Notes: generated by a model not told the origin, from the letters alone. A stretch of 64,000 nt of DNA from Chitinivorax sp. PXF-14 (GCF_040812015.1 NZ_JBFNXJ010000001.1:496001-560000); one strand, 5' to 3'; shown: positions 27,104 to 37,245, numbered from the stretch's first letter. Made by a program: numbers and translations.

Positions 27104-28783
27104 TCATGCGGCGTGCGCATGGTGGAGTTCCCGGTGGCAATTGGGGTGCAGTAGCACCAGATTATCCAGCCGATTACTACCCCCATCCGTGGTACAGACA
27201 AGGTGGTGGACATCCAGTGATTCCCACGAGGTAAACAACTGGCGGCAAACCGGACAATTGCCGTTTTGCCTTGCCAATAGCGTCGCCAAACGACGGCGAT
27301 GCGACACTGACGCCAGCATGCGGGCGGTAGCCCGCACCTCGAAGTAATGCTCCCATTGCCGATCAAAAGGCGTGGCTTCCGCCTTGATCTTGGTATGACG
27401 CCGAATGGCGTTATCACTGGCGTAAACCAGAGAGCACCATTGGTGTTTCCCATCGGCATCGATGCGATCAGTTGCAAAGGTCCATTCACGTTGGGCGATC
27501 CGATGGAAGTAACGCTGCTTGATCCATCGCTTACTCTTGGTTGAATGGCGTCGACTGGCCCAGCGCCACAGACAACGATAAATCTCACTGTCCACCCGAG
27601 CAAAGGTTTCGCTCGCCACCTGACTGCGGTGATAATTCGCCCAGCCCCGGATCACAGGATTGAGCAGGTGGATCAGGTCAGTTTGTGTTGCCTGTTTATT
27701 GGATCGGATGATCGAGCGGACACGGGTCAAGAACGCTTTCGCATTCTTCTTCGATGGTTTCACCAACAACTTGCCGTCGAATTTCCGCACAGTCCAACCC
27801 AACAAATCAAATCCAGCCTCAACATGGGTGATACGCGTCTTTTCCATCGATAGCGTCAACCCGCGTTCCGCCAGAAAACGCGTTACGACAGTCAAAACTT
27901 GCTGCTCCAGCAATTCTTTCGAACGGCCAGTGATGATGAAATCGTCCGCATATCGCACCAGATTGATCTGATGCCGTCGCCCTTTGGCTGAGTCTTTAGG
28001 TCCAAATTCGGCTTGCATGGCCGCCTCCAGCCCATCCAGCGCCATGTTAGCGAGGGTGGGGGAGATGATGCCGCCTTGGGGCGTGCCAGCGGTCGTTTGC
28101 TGAAACGCACCAAATTCGATCACACCCGCCTTGAGCCACTTACGTAGCACCTCCCGATCCATGGGGATGTGTGTCAGTAGCCAATGATGGTCGCTGTGAT
28201 CGAAACAGCCTTGAATGTCGGCCTCCAGAACCCACACCGGAGAAAACGATCGTGACAGTGAAATATGACACTGAATAATCGCGTCCACAGTGGCCCGTTC
28301 GCGTCGAAAGCCATAGGAATTGCCATCGGCCAAGGTTTCCGCCACCGGTTCCAAAGCCAGCAGATACAGCGCCTGCATGGCTCGGTCCAGCATAGTCGGA
28401 ATCCCTAACGGTCGGCGCTTGCCATTGGCTTTGGGGATGTACACCCGCCGCAATGGTTTGGGGCGATAGCCCCGTCGTGTCAACCGTTCGATGGCACACC
28501 ATTTCGCCGTAGGCGTAGACCAGATTTCTCCGTCCACACCTGGCGTGCGTTTACCGCGGTTCTCCGTGACGCGCTTGACTGCTAATGCGCGCCCGCCGAA
28601 CGACCGGACCAACCAACGTTGCAGGGTCAAAACCCTGTGCCATTGACCGGCCCGTGCTGCCTTGGCGATTCGTAACTGCATCCCTCGGACATTCCGGTGC
28701 ACACGGTACCAATCGATCTGGTGCCATGCTATTGGAACGTCGGAGAACGCAGATTCCACTGATTCCAGTGAAACGCTAGTCAT
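27104..28783 (-). CDS. ltrA: group II intron-encoded reverse transcriptase/maturase with HNH endonuclease domain
   Basis: 559 residues from ATG 28783, chosen because AGGAGG lies 5 nt upstream; an open frame 15 codons longer has no such site. Reverse transcriptase blocks run from about residue 85 ([18 protein letters not shown]) through [17 protein letters not shown] to the catalytic YADD at about 278-281. The maturase X domain follows ([20 protein letters not shown]). The C-terminal HNH domain has [24 protein letters not shown] and HPNCHREL. All catalytic motifs look intact, so the intron could still splice and move. It is encoded in domain IV. Confidence 0.95.
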   Translation of the reverse strand: MTSVSLESVESAFSDVPIAWHQIDWYRVHRNVRGMQLRIAKAARAGQWHRVLTLQRWLVRSFGGRALAVKRVTENRGKRTPGVDGEIWSTPTAKWCAIERLTRRGYRPKPLRRVYIPKANGKRRPLGIPTMLDRAMQALYLLALEPVAETLADGNSYGFRRERATVDAIIQCHISLSRSFSPVWVLEADIQGCFDHSDHHWLLTHIPMDREVLRKWLKAGVIEFGAFQQTTAGTPQGGIISPTLANMALDGLEAAMQAEFGPKDSAKGRRHQINLVRYADDFIITGRSKELLEQQVLTVVTRFLAERGLTLSMEKTRITHVEAGFDLLGWTVRKFDGKLLVKPSKKNAKAFLTRVRSIIRSNKQATQTDLIHLLNPVIRGWANYHRSQVASETFARVDSEIYRCLWRWASRRHSTKSKRWIKQRYFHRIAQREWTFATDRIDADGKHQWCSLVYASDNAIRRHTKIKAEATPFDRQWEHYFEVRATARMLASVSHRRRLATLLARQNGNCPVCRQLFTSWESLDVHHLVCTTDGGSNRLDNLVLLHPNCHRELHHAHAA

Positions 28784-29802
28784 GCAATCCTCCTGATAGA
28801 CAGATTTGACCCATTCAGGAGAAAGCATGCCCCTTGCGGGGTGGCTTTCACCCCGATTGGGACAGTAGGTTGAATGGCGAAAACCGTTAAGCTTGCGCCT
28901 TCATAGAGGGTAAACAGGTCTGCTCGCCAGGAGAGACCAGATGGACGTCAGCCCGCTTTCGCGTGAGGTAGAACCCCCTATCCGAACCATTACAGCTCGG
29001 CGTTCGCTTCTTCCATCCTCCTATTCCCGCACCGTCAACAGTGTTCCTTGCGGTTCACCTGCCACGAGGGTAACGATACGGGCTTGCCGTGTTCCATTGA
29101 TGCGACACGAATGGGGTAGGCCCTGTCATTCCGCCGGTGGTACCACATCAGCGTGTCCCGAATGTAAAGCGAGACAACTTGACCACGTGCCTATTTGGCT
29201 CAAGCCTATCAACTGCGTTTGGCTTGTTCCCGATAACGACGTTTATCGACAGTTCACTTGCGTTGACCATACCATCCAGCCTAGCCCCTTAACCGCCTTG
29301 CAGTTGGCAGCATCCCAGTCAGCCTCTCACGAGGACGACCAGCCCGAAACTTCCAGGGGGTACATTGTCAGGGTGCTTCAGACCAATCCGTTACCGGAAA
29401 AGCCCTACCCCTAGGCTACCACTGGCTGAACAGTGGGTTCCCTGCCACACGGACTGTTTGTGTGGTGGAACAATCACATCAACAGCTTACGCCACTTGGG
29501 CTTTGCTGCAGCAAACGACAACAGAATGACGATGCCAGAGTGGCATCCCGAGGGGACAACTGGGTAGGTTGCTACGGGGTGAGTGGGCGCCCGGTAGGGC
29601 GCCCTATTAACAGGGGCAATGAGCAAATAAGCTGCCACACCACCCGACGAGTCGGATGCCGATGGCATTGCAAATATGCTATCGCACATCAGATCGTCTG
29701 CTGATTTCTACTCCTTCAACTCTCGCAATGAGAGCCTAACCCATTGAAACCAATGGATTAAAGTGGTGCTAGGCCAGCGGACCTAAGCGACTCACGTCGC
29801 AC

Positions 29803-31446
29803 TTACATGTTCGGGTAGTTCGGGCCGCCGCCGCCTTCGGGCACCGTCCAGTTGATATTCTGGGTCGGGTCCTTGATGTCACAGGTCTTGCAGTGCACGC
29901 AGTTCTGCGCGTTGATCTGCAGGCGCGGCGCATCAGCGCCTTCCTTGACGATCTCGTATACGCCAGCCGGGCAGTAGCGCTGCTCGGGTGCGTCATACTT
30001 GGCGAGGTTGATCTTGATCGGCACGCCGGCGTCCTTGAGACGCAGGTGGATGGGCTGATCCTCTGTATGGTTGGTGTTGGAGATGAACACCGACGAGAGC
30101 TTGTCGAAGCTGATCTTGCCATCCGGCTTCGGATACTCGATCTTCGGCATTTCGCTGGCGGGGCGCAGGCACTCGTTATCCGCCTTGGTGTGGTGGAAGG
30201 TCCACGGTAGCTTGACGCCGAGGCAGTGCATCCACATGTCGAAGCCGCCATACAGAGTGCCGCCCCACATGCCGAACTTGCTCAAGCCAGGCTTCACGTT
30301 GCGGACCTTGAACAGGTCGTCGTACACCCAGGACTTCTTGTAGGCATCGATATAGGGCGTCAGCTCGTCGTGGCCGTTGCGGCCCTGATTGACGACTGCA
30401 TCGTAAGCCGCTTCGGCGGCCAGCATGCCGGTCTTCATCGCATTGTGGCTACCCTTGATGCGCGGCACATTGACGAAGCCCGCCGAACAGCCGATCAATG
30501 CGCCACCCGGGAAGGTCAGCTTGGGCACCGATTGCAGGCCGCCTTCGTTGATCGCGCGTGCGCCGTAGGAGATGCGCTTGCCGCCTTCGAAGAAGCTGCG
30601 GATCGCCGGATGCGTCTTGAAGCGCTGGAATTCGTCGTAGGGCGAAAGATGCGGGTTTTCGTAGTTGAGGTGAACCACGAAGCCAACCGCAACCTGGTTG
30701 TTTTCCAGGTGGTAGAGAAAGGAGCCGCCGCCGGTTTCGCTGCCCAGCGGCCAGCCCTGCGAGTGCATGACGAGGCCGGGCTTGTGCTTGGCCGGGTCGA
30801 TTTCCCACAGCTCCTTGAGACCGATACCGAATTTCTGCGGATCGACGCCATCGCGCAGATTGAACTTGGCCTGGATTTCCTTGGCCAGCGAGCCGCGCAC
30901 GCCCTCGCCGATGAAGGTGTACTTGGCGTGCAGCTCCATGCCGGGCGCGTAGTCGCTCTTGTGCTCGCCATCGCGGCCGATGCCCATGTCGCCGGTGGCG
31001 ACCCCCTTGACCGAGCCGTCTTCGTGGTAGAGCACTTCAGCGGCGGCGAAGCCCGGATAGATTTCCACGCCGAGGTTTTCGGCCTGGGCCGCGAGCCAGC
31101 GGCAGACGTTGCCGAGACTGACGATGTAATTACCGTGGTTGTTCAGCAACGGCGGCATCAGCTTTTCCGGGAAGCGCTTGGCGCCAGTCTCGGTCAGGAA
31201 CAGGAACTGGTCCTCGACGACGGGCGTATTGAGCGGCGCGCCGAGCTCTTTCCAGTTAGGGAACAGCTCGTTCATGGCGATCGGGTCCATCACCGCACCG
31301 GACAGGATGTGCGCGCCGACTTCGGAGCCCTTTTCCAGCACGCACACGCTGATTTCCTTGCCGTTCTGTTCCGCCAGCTGCTTGAGTCGAATCGCGGCGG
31401 AGAGGCCTGCGGGGCCGGCGCCAACGATTACGACGTCGTATTCCAT
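29803..31446 (-). CDS. etfD: electron transfer flavoprotein-ubiquinone oxidoreductase
   Basis: 547 residues from ATG 31446 ([20 protein letters not shown]). The membrane-associated enzyme takes electrons from reduced ETF and passes them to ubiquinone. The FAD Rossmann motif GAGPAG opens the protein; [18 protein letters not shown] follows; the C-terminal [4Fe-4S] domain has RYCPAGVYE and [19 protein letters not shown], giving the cluster cysteines. It ends [10 protein letters not shown], the family terminus. The coding frame is open further upstream but the GAGPAG start is standard. It lies far from etfBA yet has the same operator core at 31597-31609. A group II intron starts at the base after its stop codon. 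Confidence 0.96.
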   Translation of the reverse strand: MEYDVVIVGAGPAGLSAAIRLKQLAEQNGKEISVCVLEKGSEVGAHILSGAVMDPIAMNELFPNWKELGAPLNTPVVEDQFLFLTETGAKRFPEKLMPPLLNNHGNYIVSLGNVCRWLAAQAENLGVEIYPGFAAAEVLYHEDGSVKGVATGDMGIGRDGEHKSDYAPGMELHAKYTFIGEGVRGSLAKEIQAKFNLRDGVDPQKFGIGLKELWEIDPAKHKPGLVMHSQGWPLGSETGGGSFLYHLENNQVAVGFVVHLNYENPHLSPYDEFQRFKTHPAIRSFFEGGKRISYGARAINEGGLQSVPKLTFPGGALIGCSAGFVNVPRIKGSHNAMKTGMLAAEAAYDAVVNQGRNGHDELTPYIDAYKKSWVYDDLFKVRNVKPGLSKFGMWGGTLYGGFDMWMHCLGVKLPWTFHHTKADNECLRPASEMPKIEYPKPDGKISFDKLSSVFISNTNHTEDQPIHLRLKDAGVPIKINLAKYDAPEQRYCPAGVYEIVKEGADAPRLQINAQNCVHCKTCDIKDPTQNINWTVPEGGGGPNYPNM

Positions 31447-31595
31447 AAATTCGCGTTCCACTTTACTTTCCCTCTCTCGTCTGCCTGAGTGCGACTCAGT
31501 TGCCCAAGCTCGGCGCCGCGTGCCGGCACGGTATGTATCCAATCGAAACCGGGCTAATGATGCTATGAATTGGTTGGCAAGTCAAAAAACGCCAA

Positions 31596-31613
31596 GCAAA
31601 CGCTTGTTTAAGC
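31596..31613. promoter_or_regulatory. PsrA/FadR-type operator upstream of etf-QO
   Basis: GCAAACGCTTGTTTAAGC contains CAAACGCTTGTTT, the same 13-nt core as the etfBA operator at 19247-19259. It lies about 150 bp upstream of the etf-QO start. On the minus strand a TTGACT-like -35 element follows at about 31578-31583. The spacing relative to the promoter differs from the etfBA copy, so the mode of control may differ. Confidence 0.6.
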
Positions 31614-31633
31614 AAAGTTCTTGGCGCGCCCCA

Positions 31634-31822
31634 GCGCGCCTAGAACTTGCTTACGTCGCCGCTCTTGGCGACGGAGCAGCCCCATTCCGGGAAATCACTG
31701 AGACGAGCACGGCGCGCCTAGAACTTGCTTACGTCGCCGCTCTTGGCGACGGAGCAGCCCCATTCCGGGAAATCATTGAGACGAGCACGGCGCGCCTGGA
31801 ACTTGCTTACGTCGCCGCTCTT
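31634..31822. repeat. 78-bp tandem repeat, about 2.4 copies
   Basis: Units start at 31634, 31712 and 31790 (GCGCGCCTAGAACTTGC...), the third cut after about 33 bp. Copies 1 and 2 differ by a single base near the end (ATCACTGAG, ATCATTGAG). Each full unit contains the 7-bp inverted repeat CGTCGCC-GCTCTT-GGCGACG. The array lies between the cupin stop codon and the etf-QO operator. Since 78 is divisible by three, one plus-strand frame stays open through it, but there is no gene support. Confidence 0.95.
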
Positions 31823-31832
31823 GCCAGGGGGT

Positions 31833-32162
31833 TCAATCCACCACGAACAGCGTCGCACCGACTGGCGTACTTGAGCGGTGCGGCTCGGCGTTGTCGGCTA
31901 CCTGATAGCTCATGCCGGGGGTCAGCACGAACTGCCGCCCGTCTGCGAGCTCGGTATGCAACTCGCCGGCCAGGCACAGCAGGATGTGACCTTTGCGGCA
32001 CCAGTGGTCGGCCAGGTAGCCGGGCGAGTACTCGACCATGCGCACGCGCAGCTCGCCGAACTGGCAGGTACGCCACAGTGCATGGCCGGTTTCGCCCGCG
32101 TGCCGTGTCGGCTCGATCTGGCGCCAGTCGGTCGTGCCAAATGGCAGGTTGTCGATGTTCAT
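31833..32162 (-). CDS. small cupin protein (DHCW-motif type)
   Basis: 109 residues forming one cupin barrel. The segment YLADHWCRKGHILLCLAGELHTEL holds the first cupin motif in the form found in DHCW-motif cupins, with the His residues likely to bind a metal; a second motif is seen in PGMSYQVADNAEPHRS. The substrate is unknown. It lies 10 bp downstream of the 2-hydroxyacid dehydrogenase gene on the same strand and is probably co-transcribed with it. The 78-bp repeat array begins just after its stop codon. Confidence 0.8.
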   Translation of the reverse strand: MNIDNLPFGTTDWRQIEPTRHAGETGHALWRTCQFGELRVRMVEYSPGYLADHWCRKGHILLCLAGELHTELADGRQFVLTPGMSYQVADNAEPHRSSTPVGATLFVVD

Positions 32163-32172
32163 CGTTGTAGGC

Positions 32173-33126
32173 TCAAACCTGGTTGCGCGGCTCGCCCGCG
32201 AAGAAGGCTTCGATATTGCCGATCAACTGTTCGGCTAGGTCGGCCATGGCGCCGCTGCCTTCCCACGCGCAATGCGGGGTGACGATCAGGTTGGGCAGGC
32301 GCAGATCGAGCAGCGGGTTGCCTCGGCACGGCGGCTCCTCGCTCAGCACGTCGAGCCCGGCGCCGCCGATCCGGCCCTGTTGCAGCGCCTGGGCCAGCGC
32401 CGCCTCGTCGATCAGGCTGCCGCGCGCGGTATTGATGATGATCGTGTGGGGCTGCATCAGCGCGAACTCGCGGTGCGACAGCGTGTGATGTGTCTCGGCC
32501 ATGGCCGGCAGGTGCAGTGAAATCACGTCGGCACAGCGCAGCACCTCGACAAAAGGCAGGTAGCCCGTGCGCGCGGCCTGCGTGCCCTTGCGCTCGGCGT
32601 AGACAATGTTCATTCCCAGCGCCCGGCACAGCGTGGCGAGCCCCTCCCCGAGCGAGCCGCGCCCGAGTATCCCCAGTGTTGCGCCATGCAGATCGCGCAC
32701 CGGTCGGTTGAACAGGCAGAACTGGTCGGCGGCCTGCCAGGCGCCCGCTTCGAGGTCGCTGCGCCAGCCAAGCAGGCTGCGCGACAAGGCCAAGATCAGC
32801 ATCAGCGCGTGCTCGGGCACGGTGTGCCTGGCATAGCCCTGGATATTGCAGACGGTCACGCCAAGCTCGCGACAGGCATCCAGATCGATCTGGTTGACGC
32901 CGGTGGCGGCGACGGCGATCAGCTTGAGCTCGGGCAGGCGGGCGAGCATCTCGCGCCTGATCGGCACCTTGTTGGTGATGGTGACGCTAGCGCCTTGCAG
33001 CCGTGCCACCACGTCGTCGGCGCGGGTGTTGGGGAAGTCGAGCCATTCATGAGGCAGGGTAGGGGCGCGTAGCGTGACAGGCAGGCTGTCGCGATCGAGA
33101 AACACGATGCGGGATGCTTGAGTCAT
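32173..33126 (-). CDS. D-2-hydroxyacid dehydrogenase (glycerate/hydroxypyruvate type)
   Basis: 317 residues of the D-isomer 2-hydroxyacid dehydrogenase family. The NAD-binding Rossmann motif is LGILGRGSLGEGLA (about 150-163). Catalytic residues are the Arg in NTARGSLIDEAAL, the Glu of the following LDVLSEEPP block, and the His in IVTPHCAWE. The substrate-binding half contains VAATGVNQIDLDACRELGV, close to glycerate dehydrogenase (HprA). The exact substrate (hydroxypyruvate or glyoxylate) is an inference from this resemblance. It is divergent from the SDR gene and co-directional with the cupin gene. Confidence 0.88.
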   Translation of the reverse strand: MTQASRIVFLDRDSLPVTLRAPTLPHEWLDFPNTRADDVVARLQGASVTITNKVPIRREMLARLPELKLIAVAATGVNQIDLDACRELGVTVCNIQGYARHTVPEHALMLILALSRSLLGWRSDLEAGAWQAADQFCLFNRPVRDLHGATLGILGRGSLGEGLATLCRALGMNIVYAERKGTQAARTGYLPFVEVLRCADVISLHLPAMAETHHTLSHREFALMQPHTIIINTARGSLIDEAALAQALQQGRIGGAGLDVLSEEPPCRGNPLLDLRLPNLIVTPHCAWEGSGAMADLAEQLIGNIEAFFAGEPRNQV

Positions 33127-33268
33127 GACATATTCCGGCGGGTGATTGCTACCGATTATAGTCGTGGCCGGCAGGCTTGGGCTTTCGGCCCGGCGTCCAC
33201 GGCTTCAGGTTTCGTGCATCGAAAATTGGTGTAGCATACCGACACGCTTGGGAAGGAGATCAATTCGT

Positions 33269-34018
33269 ATGTTGCAGGGAAAACGTGTCTGGATCACGGG
33301 CGCATCGAGCGGAATCGGTGCTGCGACTGCCCTGATGCTGGCCAGTACCGGCGCCGAGGTCGTGCTGTCGGCTCGCCGCGAGAATCTGCTCGATGACCTG
33401 GCCGAGGCGATGAAGGCGGCCGGCGGCCACCCTGTCATCAAGCCGGTGGATGTCTCCGACCGCGAGGCCATGGACGAACTGGGGCGCGAGCTCAAGGCCA
33501 TGGGCGGGGTCGATGTGCTGATCAACAACGCGGGAGTGATGACCCTGTCGCCGATGCACATCGCGCGCGTCGACGAGTGGGACCGCATGATCGACATCAA
33601 TCTCAAGGGCGCGCTGTACGCGATTGCGGCGGTGCTGCCGGGCATGAAGGAGCGCAAGAACGGCCACATCGTCAACCTGAGCTCGGTTGCCGCGAAGGTG
33701 ACTTTCGCCTCGGCCGCCGTGTTCTGCGCGAGCAAGGCCGCGTTGCGTGCGGTATCCGACACGCTGCGCAAAGAGGCGCTGCACTACGGCGTGCGCGTGA
33801 CCGACATCCAGCCGGGTGCGGTGAATACCGAATTGCCCAAGAGCCTGCGCCAGGACCCGCTGCGCATGGACGTGACGTCCAAGGGCGGGGTATGGGCGCC
33901 GGACCGCGAAATCCTGCGTCCCGACGATATCGCCAGCGCCATCATGTTCGTGATCAACCAGCCTGATCATGTCGACGTGAGCGAGGTCACGATCCGCCCG
34001 CGCATGCAGGAGCATTGA
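33269..34018 (+). CDS. short-chain dehydrogenase/reductase
   Basis: 249 residues from ATG 33269; AAGGAG lies 10 nt upstream and the N-terminal MLQGKRVWITGASSGIGAAT begins the classical SDR fold. The coenzyme motif TGASSGIG, the NNAG motif (VLINNAGVM), the catalytic Ser (NLSSVAAKV) and the YxxxK position are as in SDRs, except that the expected Tyr of YxxxK reads Phe (VFCASKAALRAV): FCASK in place of YxxSK. Such a change would normally weaken catalysis. The C-terminal part resembles YdfG/oxidoreductases that use hydroxy acids or serine. Confidence 0.88.
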   Translation: MLQGKRVWITGASSGIGAATALMLASTGAEVVLSARRENLLDDLAEAMKAAGGHPVIKPVDVSDREAMDELGRELKAMGGVDVLINNAGVMTLSPMHIARVDEWDRMIDINLKGALYAIAAVLPGMKERKNGHIVNLSSVAAKVTFASAAVFCASKAALRAVSDTLRKEALHYGVRVTDIQPGAVNTELPKSLRQDPLRMDVTSKGGVWAPDREILRPDDIASAIMFVINQPDHVDVSEVTIRPRMQEH

Positions 34019-34042
34019 TCAGCCTTTGCCCTTGAGGCAAGT

Positions 34043-34074
34043 AAAAGCCCCTTCCGCAAAGAAGGGGCTTTTTG
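34043..34074. terminator. bidirectional intrinsic terminator
   Basis: AAAGCCCCTTC (34044-34054) pairs with GAAGGGGCTTT (34061-34071) around CGCAAA, flanked by T runs on both strands (TTTTTG on plus, CTTTTAC on minus). It separates the convergent SDR and DUF2189 genes. Confidence 0.9.
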
Positions 34075-34095
34075 TTGGTGGCGGGGCTTGCCGTC

Positions 34096-34881
34096 TCAGG
34101 CTGGCGGCGGCAGCACGATGTCGCGGTAGGCGTGCCAGCTGGCCAGCCCGATCAGCGGCAGCGCCAGCACCAGGCCGAAGAAATGGGTGGCGAAACCCAG
34201 CGTGCACACGCCGACGATGATCAGCCCCCATACCGTCATCGCCGCGGGATTGCGCCATAGCGCAATACAGCTGGTGAAGATGGCGGTGATGGTATCGCCG
34301 TCGCGATCCAGCAGCATCGGGATCGACACCACGCTGATGGCGAACACCAGCAGGGCAAACAGCAGGCCGGTGCCGAAATAGATGGTGAGGAAGGGCAGGT
34401 TGTCCGCGCTGAAGAAGGTGCTCGCGAACATGCCTTCTATCGTCGGCACCTGTTCGGTGTAGAACAGGGCGAATACCACCACCGATACCCGCATCCAGCC
34501 GGCAAAGGCCAGCGCCAGGATCATGGCGAACAGGCTGATGCCCGACAGGTTGGCGCGCCAGGCGGTCAGCGTCGGCAGAAAGCGTACCTTGTCCTGCTCC
34601 TCGAGGCGCCGGCTGATTTCGTAGAGGCCGATCGACAGGAAGGGCCCAAGCAACATGAAGCCGGTGATCAGGGTGATCGTCTGGTGCGGCGCGGAGACGA
34701 ACAGCGCCTCCAGTCCCCATCCCATGGCGGCGAAAACACAGCCATAGAACAGGCTCGCCAGCGGCGCCCGCCTCAGGTCGCGGGCGGCGGCCACGACCCA
34801 GGTAAAGGGCTCCAGCATCGGCACATTGCGTATCGTCGGAAAGCTCGGTGTTGCATCCTCGCGCTGGAGGGTCTCCTGCAT
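34096..34881 (-). CDS. DUF2189 integral membrane protein
   Basis: 261 residues, with a short soluble N-terminus and about six membrane helices (for example LASLFYGCVFAAMGWGLEAL, LITGFMLLGPFLSIGLYE, ISLFAMILALAFAGWMRVSV and a C-terminal pair ending FFGLVLALPLIGLASWHAYR). The features match DUF2189, a family of unknown function common in proteobacteria, often described as cytochrome c oxidase subunit I-like without haem ligands. No operon partner is evident; the gene stands between a terminator and a 179-bp gap. Confidence 0.8.
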   Translation of the reverse strand: MQETLQREDATPSFPTIRNVPMLEPFTWVVAAARDLRRAPLASLFYGCVFAAMGWGLEALFVSAPHQTITLITGFMLLGPFLSIGLYEISRRLEEQDKVRFLPTLTAWRANLSGISLFAMILALAFAGWMRVSVVVFALFYTEQVPTIEGMFASTFFSADNLPFLTIYFGTGLLFALLVFAISVVSIPMLLDRDGDTITAIFTSCIALWRNPAAMTVWGLIIVGVCTLGFATHFFGLVLALPLIGLASWHAYRDIVLPPPA

Positions 34882-35060
34882 GGTGTTCTCCTTATGGTTA
34901 GTAGCGTTTTTTCTTGTTATGTCAGCTATTTATGCGCCAGTTTCATGCTGCTGGCAAGCGCTGAAAATGCTGCTCCAACTTGGTGCAAAGTGGCGCCAGA
35001 ATTGAAAAGGGCCGCCCCTGTCGGGACAGCCCTGGCTTGTGGAAACCCTGCGGTTGGCGC

Positions 35061-35405
35061 TTAGATCACGCGCAGCAGTTCGACCTCGAAAATCAGCGTT
35101 GCGCCACCCGGAATCACGCCGCGGATGCCGCGATCGCCATAGGCGAGATCGGACGGGATGGTGAGCTTGCGCTTGCCGCCGACCTTCATGCCGACCACGC
35201 CATCATCCCAGCCGCGAATCACTTCGCCACCGGCCAGCCGGAAGCGGAACGGATCGTTGCGGTCCAGGCTGGAGTCGAACTTCGAGCCGTCCTCGAGCCA
35301 GCCGCTGTAGTGCACGACCACGTACTGGCCGGGCTGGGCTTCGGCGCCGTCGCCGGTGGCCAGGTCTTCGGTGATCAGGCCGGAGGGATGTTCAATCTTG
35401 CTCAT
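35061..35405 (-). CDS. FKBP-type peptidyl-prolyl isomerase
   Basis: 114 residues, the size of a single FKBP domain without signal peptide, so cytoplasmic. Family residues are present: [62 protein letters not shown] and [14 protein letters not shown], including the Trp and Tyr that line the active pocket. It catalyses cis-trans isomerisation of Xaa-Pro bonds. The gene lies 42 bp downstream of the chemoreceptor gene on the same strand, and could share its transcript. Confidence 0.93.
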   Translation of the reverse strand: MSKIEHPSGLITEDLATGDGAEAQPGQYVVVHYSGWLEDGSKFDSSLDRNDPFRFRLAGGEVIRGWDDGVVGMKVGGKRKLTIPSDLAYGDRGIRGVIPGGATLIFEVELLRVI

Positions 35406-35447
35406 GTCGCTTGCTCGCTAGTTAACGGAAAACCGACGCAGCGTAAC

Positions 35448-37088
35448 TCAGGCCGCGCCGATCTGGAAGCGCCGGACCAGCGCATCGAGGGTATGCGCCG
35501 TGGCCTTGAGCTCGTTGGCGAGCGATGCCGTCTGCCGTATCGCACCGTTGTTCTCCTCGCTCATCTGGGCGATCTTTTCGACGTTCTGGGCGATCTGCGT
35601 GCTCGCGGAGCTCTGCTCGGAAATGGCCGTGGAAATGTCGGCCATCATGCTGGCCGTGCCCACGGTGAAGTGGTTGATCTCGGTCAGCGAGCTGGATACC
35701 TGCTGCGTCAGCGACACGCCCATGCCGACCTTGTCGCTGGCGGACTGCATCGAATTCACCGCGCTGCTGGTGTCGTGCTGCACCGCGTCGATCATGCGCG
35801 AGATTTCGGCAGTGGCCTGGGTGGTGCGCTCGGCCAGCTTGCGCACCTCGTCGGCGACGACCGCGAAGCCGCGCCCCTGCTCGCCGGCGCGGGCCGCTTC
35901 GATGGCGGCGTTGAGGGCAAGCAGATTGGTCTGGTCGGCGATGTCCTTGATCACGTGGACGATGCCGCCTATCTCGCGCGAGCGCTCGCTGAGCGAGCCG
36001 ATGACGGTGGCCGAGCCGGAGATGGCATCGGCGATCTGGTTGATTTCCCGCGCGGTATCGCTGGCCAGGCGCATGCCGTCGTCGCTGAGCGTGCGGCCGT
36101 TCATCGCATCGTGTTCGACGCTGCGCGCATTGTCGGCCACCACGTTGATGCTGACCGTCATCTGCTCGACCGCCGCCGCAGTCGAGGCCGCCGCTTCGGC
36201 CTGCAGGCCCGATGCCTGGGCGACCTGTTCGGAGGCAATGTTGAGGTCCTGCGAGGCATGCCGGAGCAGGTTGGCGCTGTGCTGGGCTTCGCTGAGCACG
36301 GTGCGCATGCTTTCGATCAGGCTGTTGAACGCGCGCGACGCGAGCCCGATCTCGTCGCCAGACTGGTAGCCGATGCGCTGGGTGAGGTCGCCGCTGTGCT
36401 CGATGCGGGTCATGGTCGATTGCATCTGCACCAGCGGGCGCGTGATTGAGCGTGCGATCAGCCAGGCGGCGAGCAGGCCGATGACGATGGCGATCACGCC
36501 GAGAATCAAGGTCGTGCGAGCCGAGAGCTGGGCGCCGAGCACCGTGGCGCCGGCCTTGTCCTGCGCATGTTTGAGTTGTTGTTGCTGGAATTCGCTGATG
36601 CCTTTCTCCATCTCGTGTATCGGTTGCTTGAATTCGCCCATCGCCTTGTTGGCATCGGCCGGGCCGGGGTAGGTGCTGCGCTTGACGCCTTGGTGAATCT
36701 TGCCGAAACCCGCGGTATAGGCCGCCATGGCCTGTTCGAACTGCTGGATGTGCGCCTTCTCGTCGTCGTCCGCGAGCTTGAGCGCCGTGGCCTTGGCGTC
36801 GTTGAATCTGGCCAGGGACTCGTCCCACTTGCTCTTGTATTCGTCGACCTTGGCCGGGTCTTGCAGGTTGATGATCAGATCCTTCTCGTAGCGCCGCAGC
36901 AGCATCGAGCGGTAGAGCATGTCGGCGGCGGCAAAGCCGCTGGTCACCTGGTTGCTGACTAACGCATCGATTTCATTGCGCTCGCGAATGCCTGCGGTGT
37001 AGCCAAGCAGGGTGGTGATGGCAAGCAACGCAATCAATATGCCGAACCCGATTGCAATGCGCGCGCTGATTCGTATGTTGTTGAGCAT
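35448..37088 (-). CDS. methyl-accepting chemotaxis protein, 4HB sensor
   Basis: 546 residues. An N-terminal membrane helix (about 10-30), a helical periplasmic domain of the four-helix-bundle type (about 31-188), a second helix (about 190-210), HAMP domain (about 212-265), then the signalling domain whose hairpin tip reads [20 protein letters not shown] followed by [18 protein letters not shown]. It relays ligand binding to the CheA-CheW complex. The ligand is not readable. There is no C-terminal CheR-docking pentapeptide. No convincing sigma-28 promoter was found upstream. Confidence 0.94.
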   Translation of the reverse strand: MLNNIRISARIAIGFGILIALLAITTLLGYTAGIRERNEIDALVSNQVTSGFAAADMLYRSMLLRRYEKDLIINLQDPAKVDEYKSKWDESLARFNDAKATALKLADDDEKAHIQQFEQAMAAYTAGFGKIHQGVKRSTYPGPADANKAMGEFKQPIHEMEKGISEFQQQQLKHAQDKAGATVLGAQLSARTTLILGVIAIVIGLLAAWLIARSITRPLVQMQSTMTRIEHSGDLTQRIGYQSGDEIGLASRAFNSLIESMRTVLSEAQHSANLLRHASQDLNIASEQVAQASGLQAEAAASTAAAVEQMTVSINVVADNARSVEHDAMNGRTLSDDGMRLASDTAREINQIADAISGSATVIGSLSERSREIGGIVHVIKDIADQTNLLALNAAIEAARAGEQGRGFAVVADEVRKLAERTTQATAEISRMIDAVQHDTSSAVNSMQSASDKVGMGVSLTQQVSSSLTEINHFTVGTASMMADISTAISEQSSASTQIAQNVEKIAQMSEENNGAIRQTASLANELKATAHTLDALVRRFQIGAA

Positions 37089-37245
37089 GTCTCGACTTTC
37101 TGTTGATTAGTATTTCCTGATAAATCAATTATTTGTATCGATGCATGGATTTTTTATAGCAAGAGATCGGGCTTGATCGCGGACAAAATGAGGGCCGGCG
37201 GCCATGCTAGAATCCGCCCCTTGAAATCGACTTGAGGACGACACG

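Larger units (their letters stand above)
26980..29802 (-). mobile_element. group II intron with reverse transcriptase, inserted directly after etf-QO
   Basis: The proposed 5' end is GTGCGAC at 29802, immediately after the TAA of etf-QO; this fits the GUGYG consensus and opens with a small hairpin (GCGAC-GTGA-GTCGC). The 3' end is CCTTACCCGAC at 26980, with an AY end and a candidate branch-point A seven bases from the end. Domain V (27021-27054) and the intron-encoded protein (27104-28783) lie in the right order. About 1.0 kb of strongly hairpin-forming sequence (28784-29802) would be domains I-III and the start of IV. TTACAT (complement of 29162-29167) could be EBS1 pairing with the exon end ATGTAA. 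The total is 2,823 bp. The alternative 5' end GTGTG at 29450 is less convincing. The outward open frames in this part are not genes. Confidence 0.82.

Noticed and set aside
28941-29414. 157-codon open frame on the plus strand
   Set aside because: It lies opposite the structured 5' part of the group II intron, has no ribosome site and no recognisable domain.
29445-29450. GTGTG on the minus strand as the 5' end of the group II intron
   Set aside because: It would leave 350 bp of strongly structured, non-coding sequence between the intron and etf-QO, and no EBS1 for its exon end was found; GTGCGAC directly after the etf-QO stop fits better.
31139-32170. Plus-strand frame with a 26-residue repeat (ARLELAYVAALGDG...)
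   Set aside because: The repeat only reflects the 78-bp DNA repeat whose length is divisible by three; the frame is antisense to etf-QO and the cupin gene.
37100-37150. Sigma-28 promoter upstream of the chemoreceptor gene (TAAA ... CGATA on the minus strand)
   Set aside because: The gap between the two elements is about 5 nt too short for the TAAA-N15-GCCGATAA pattern.
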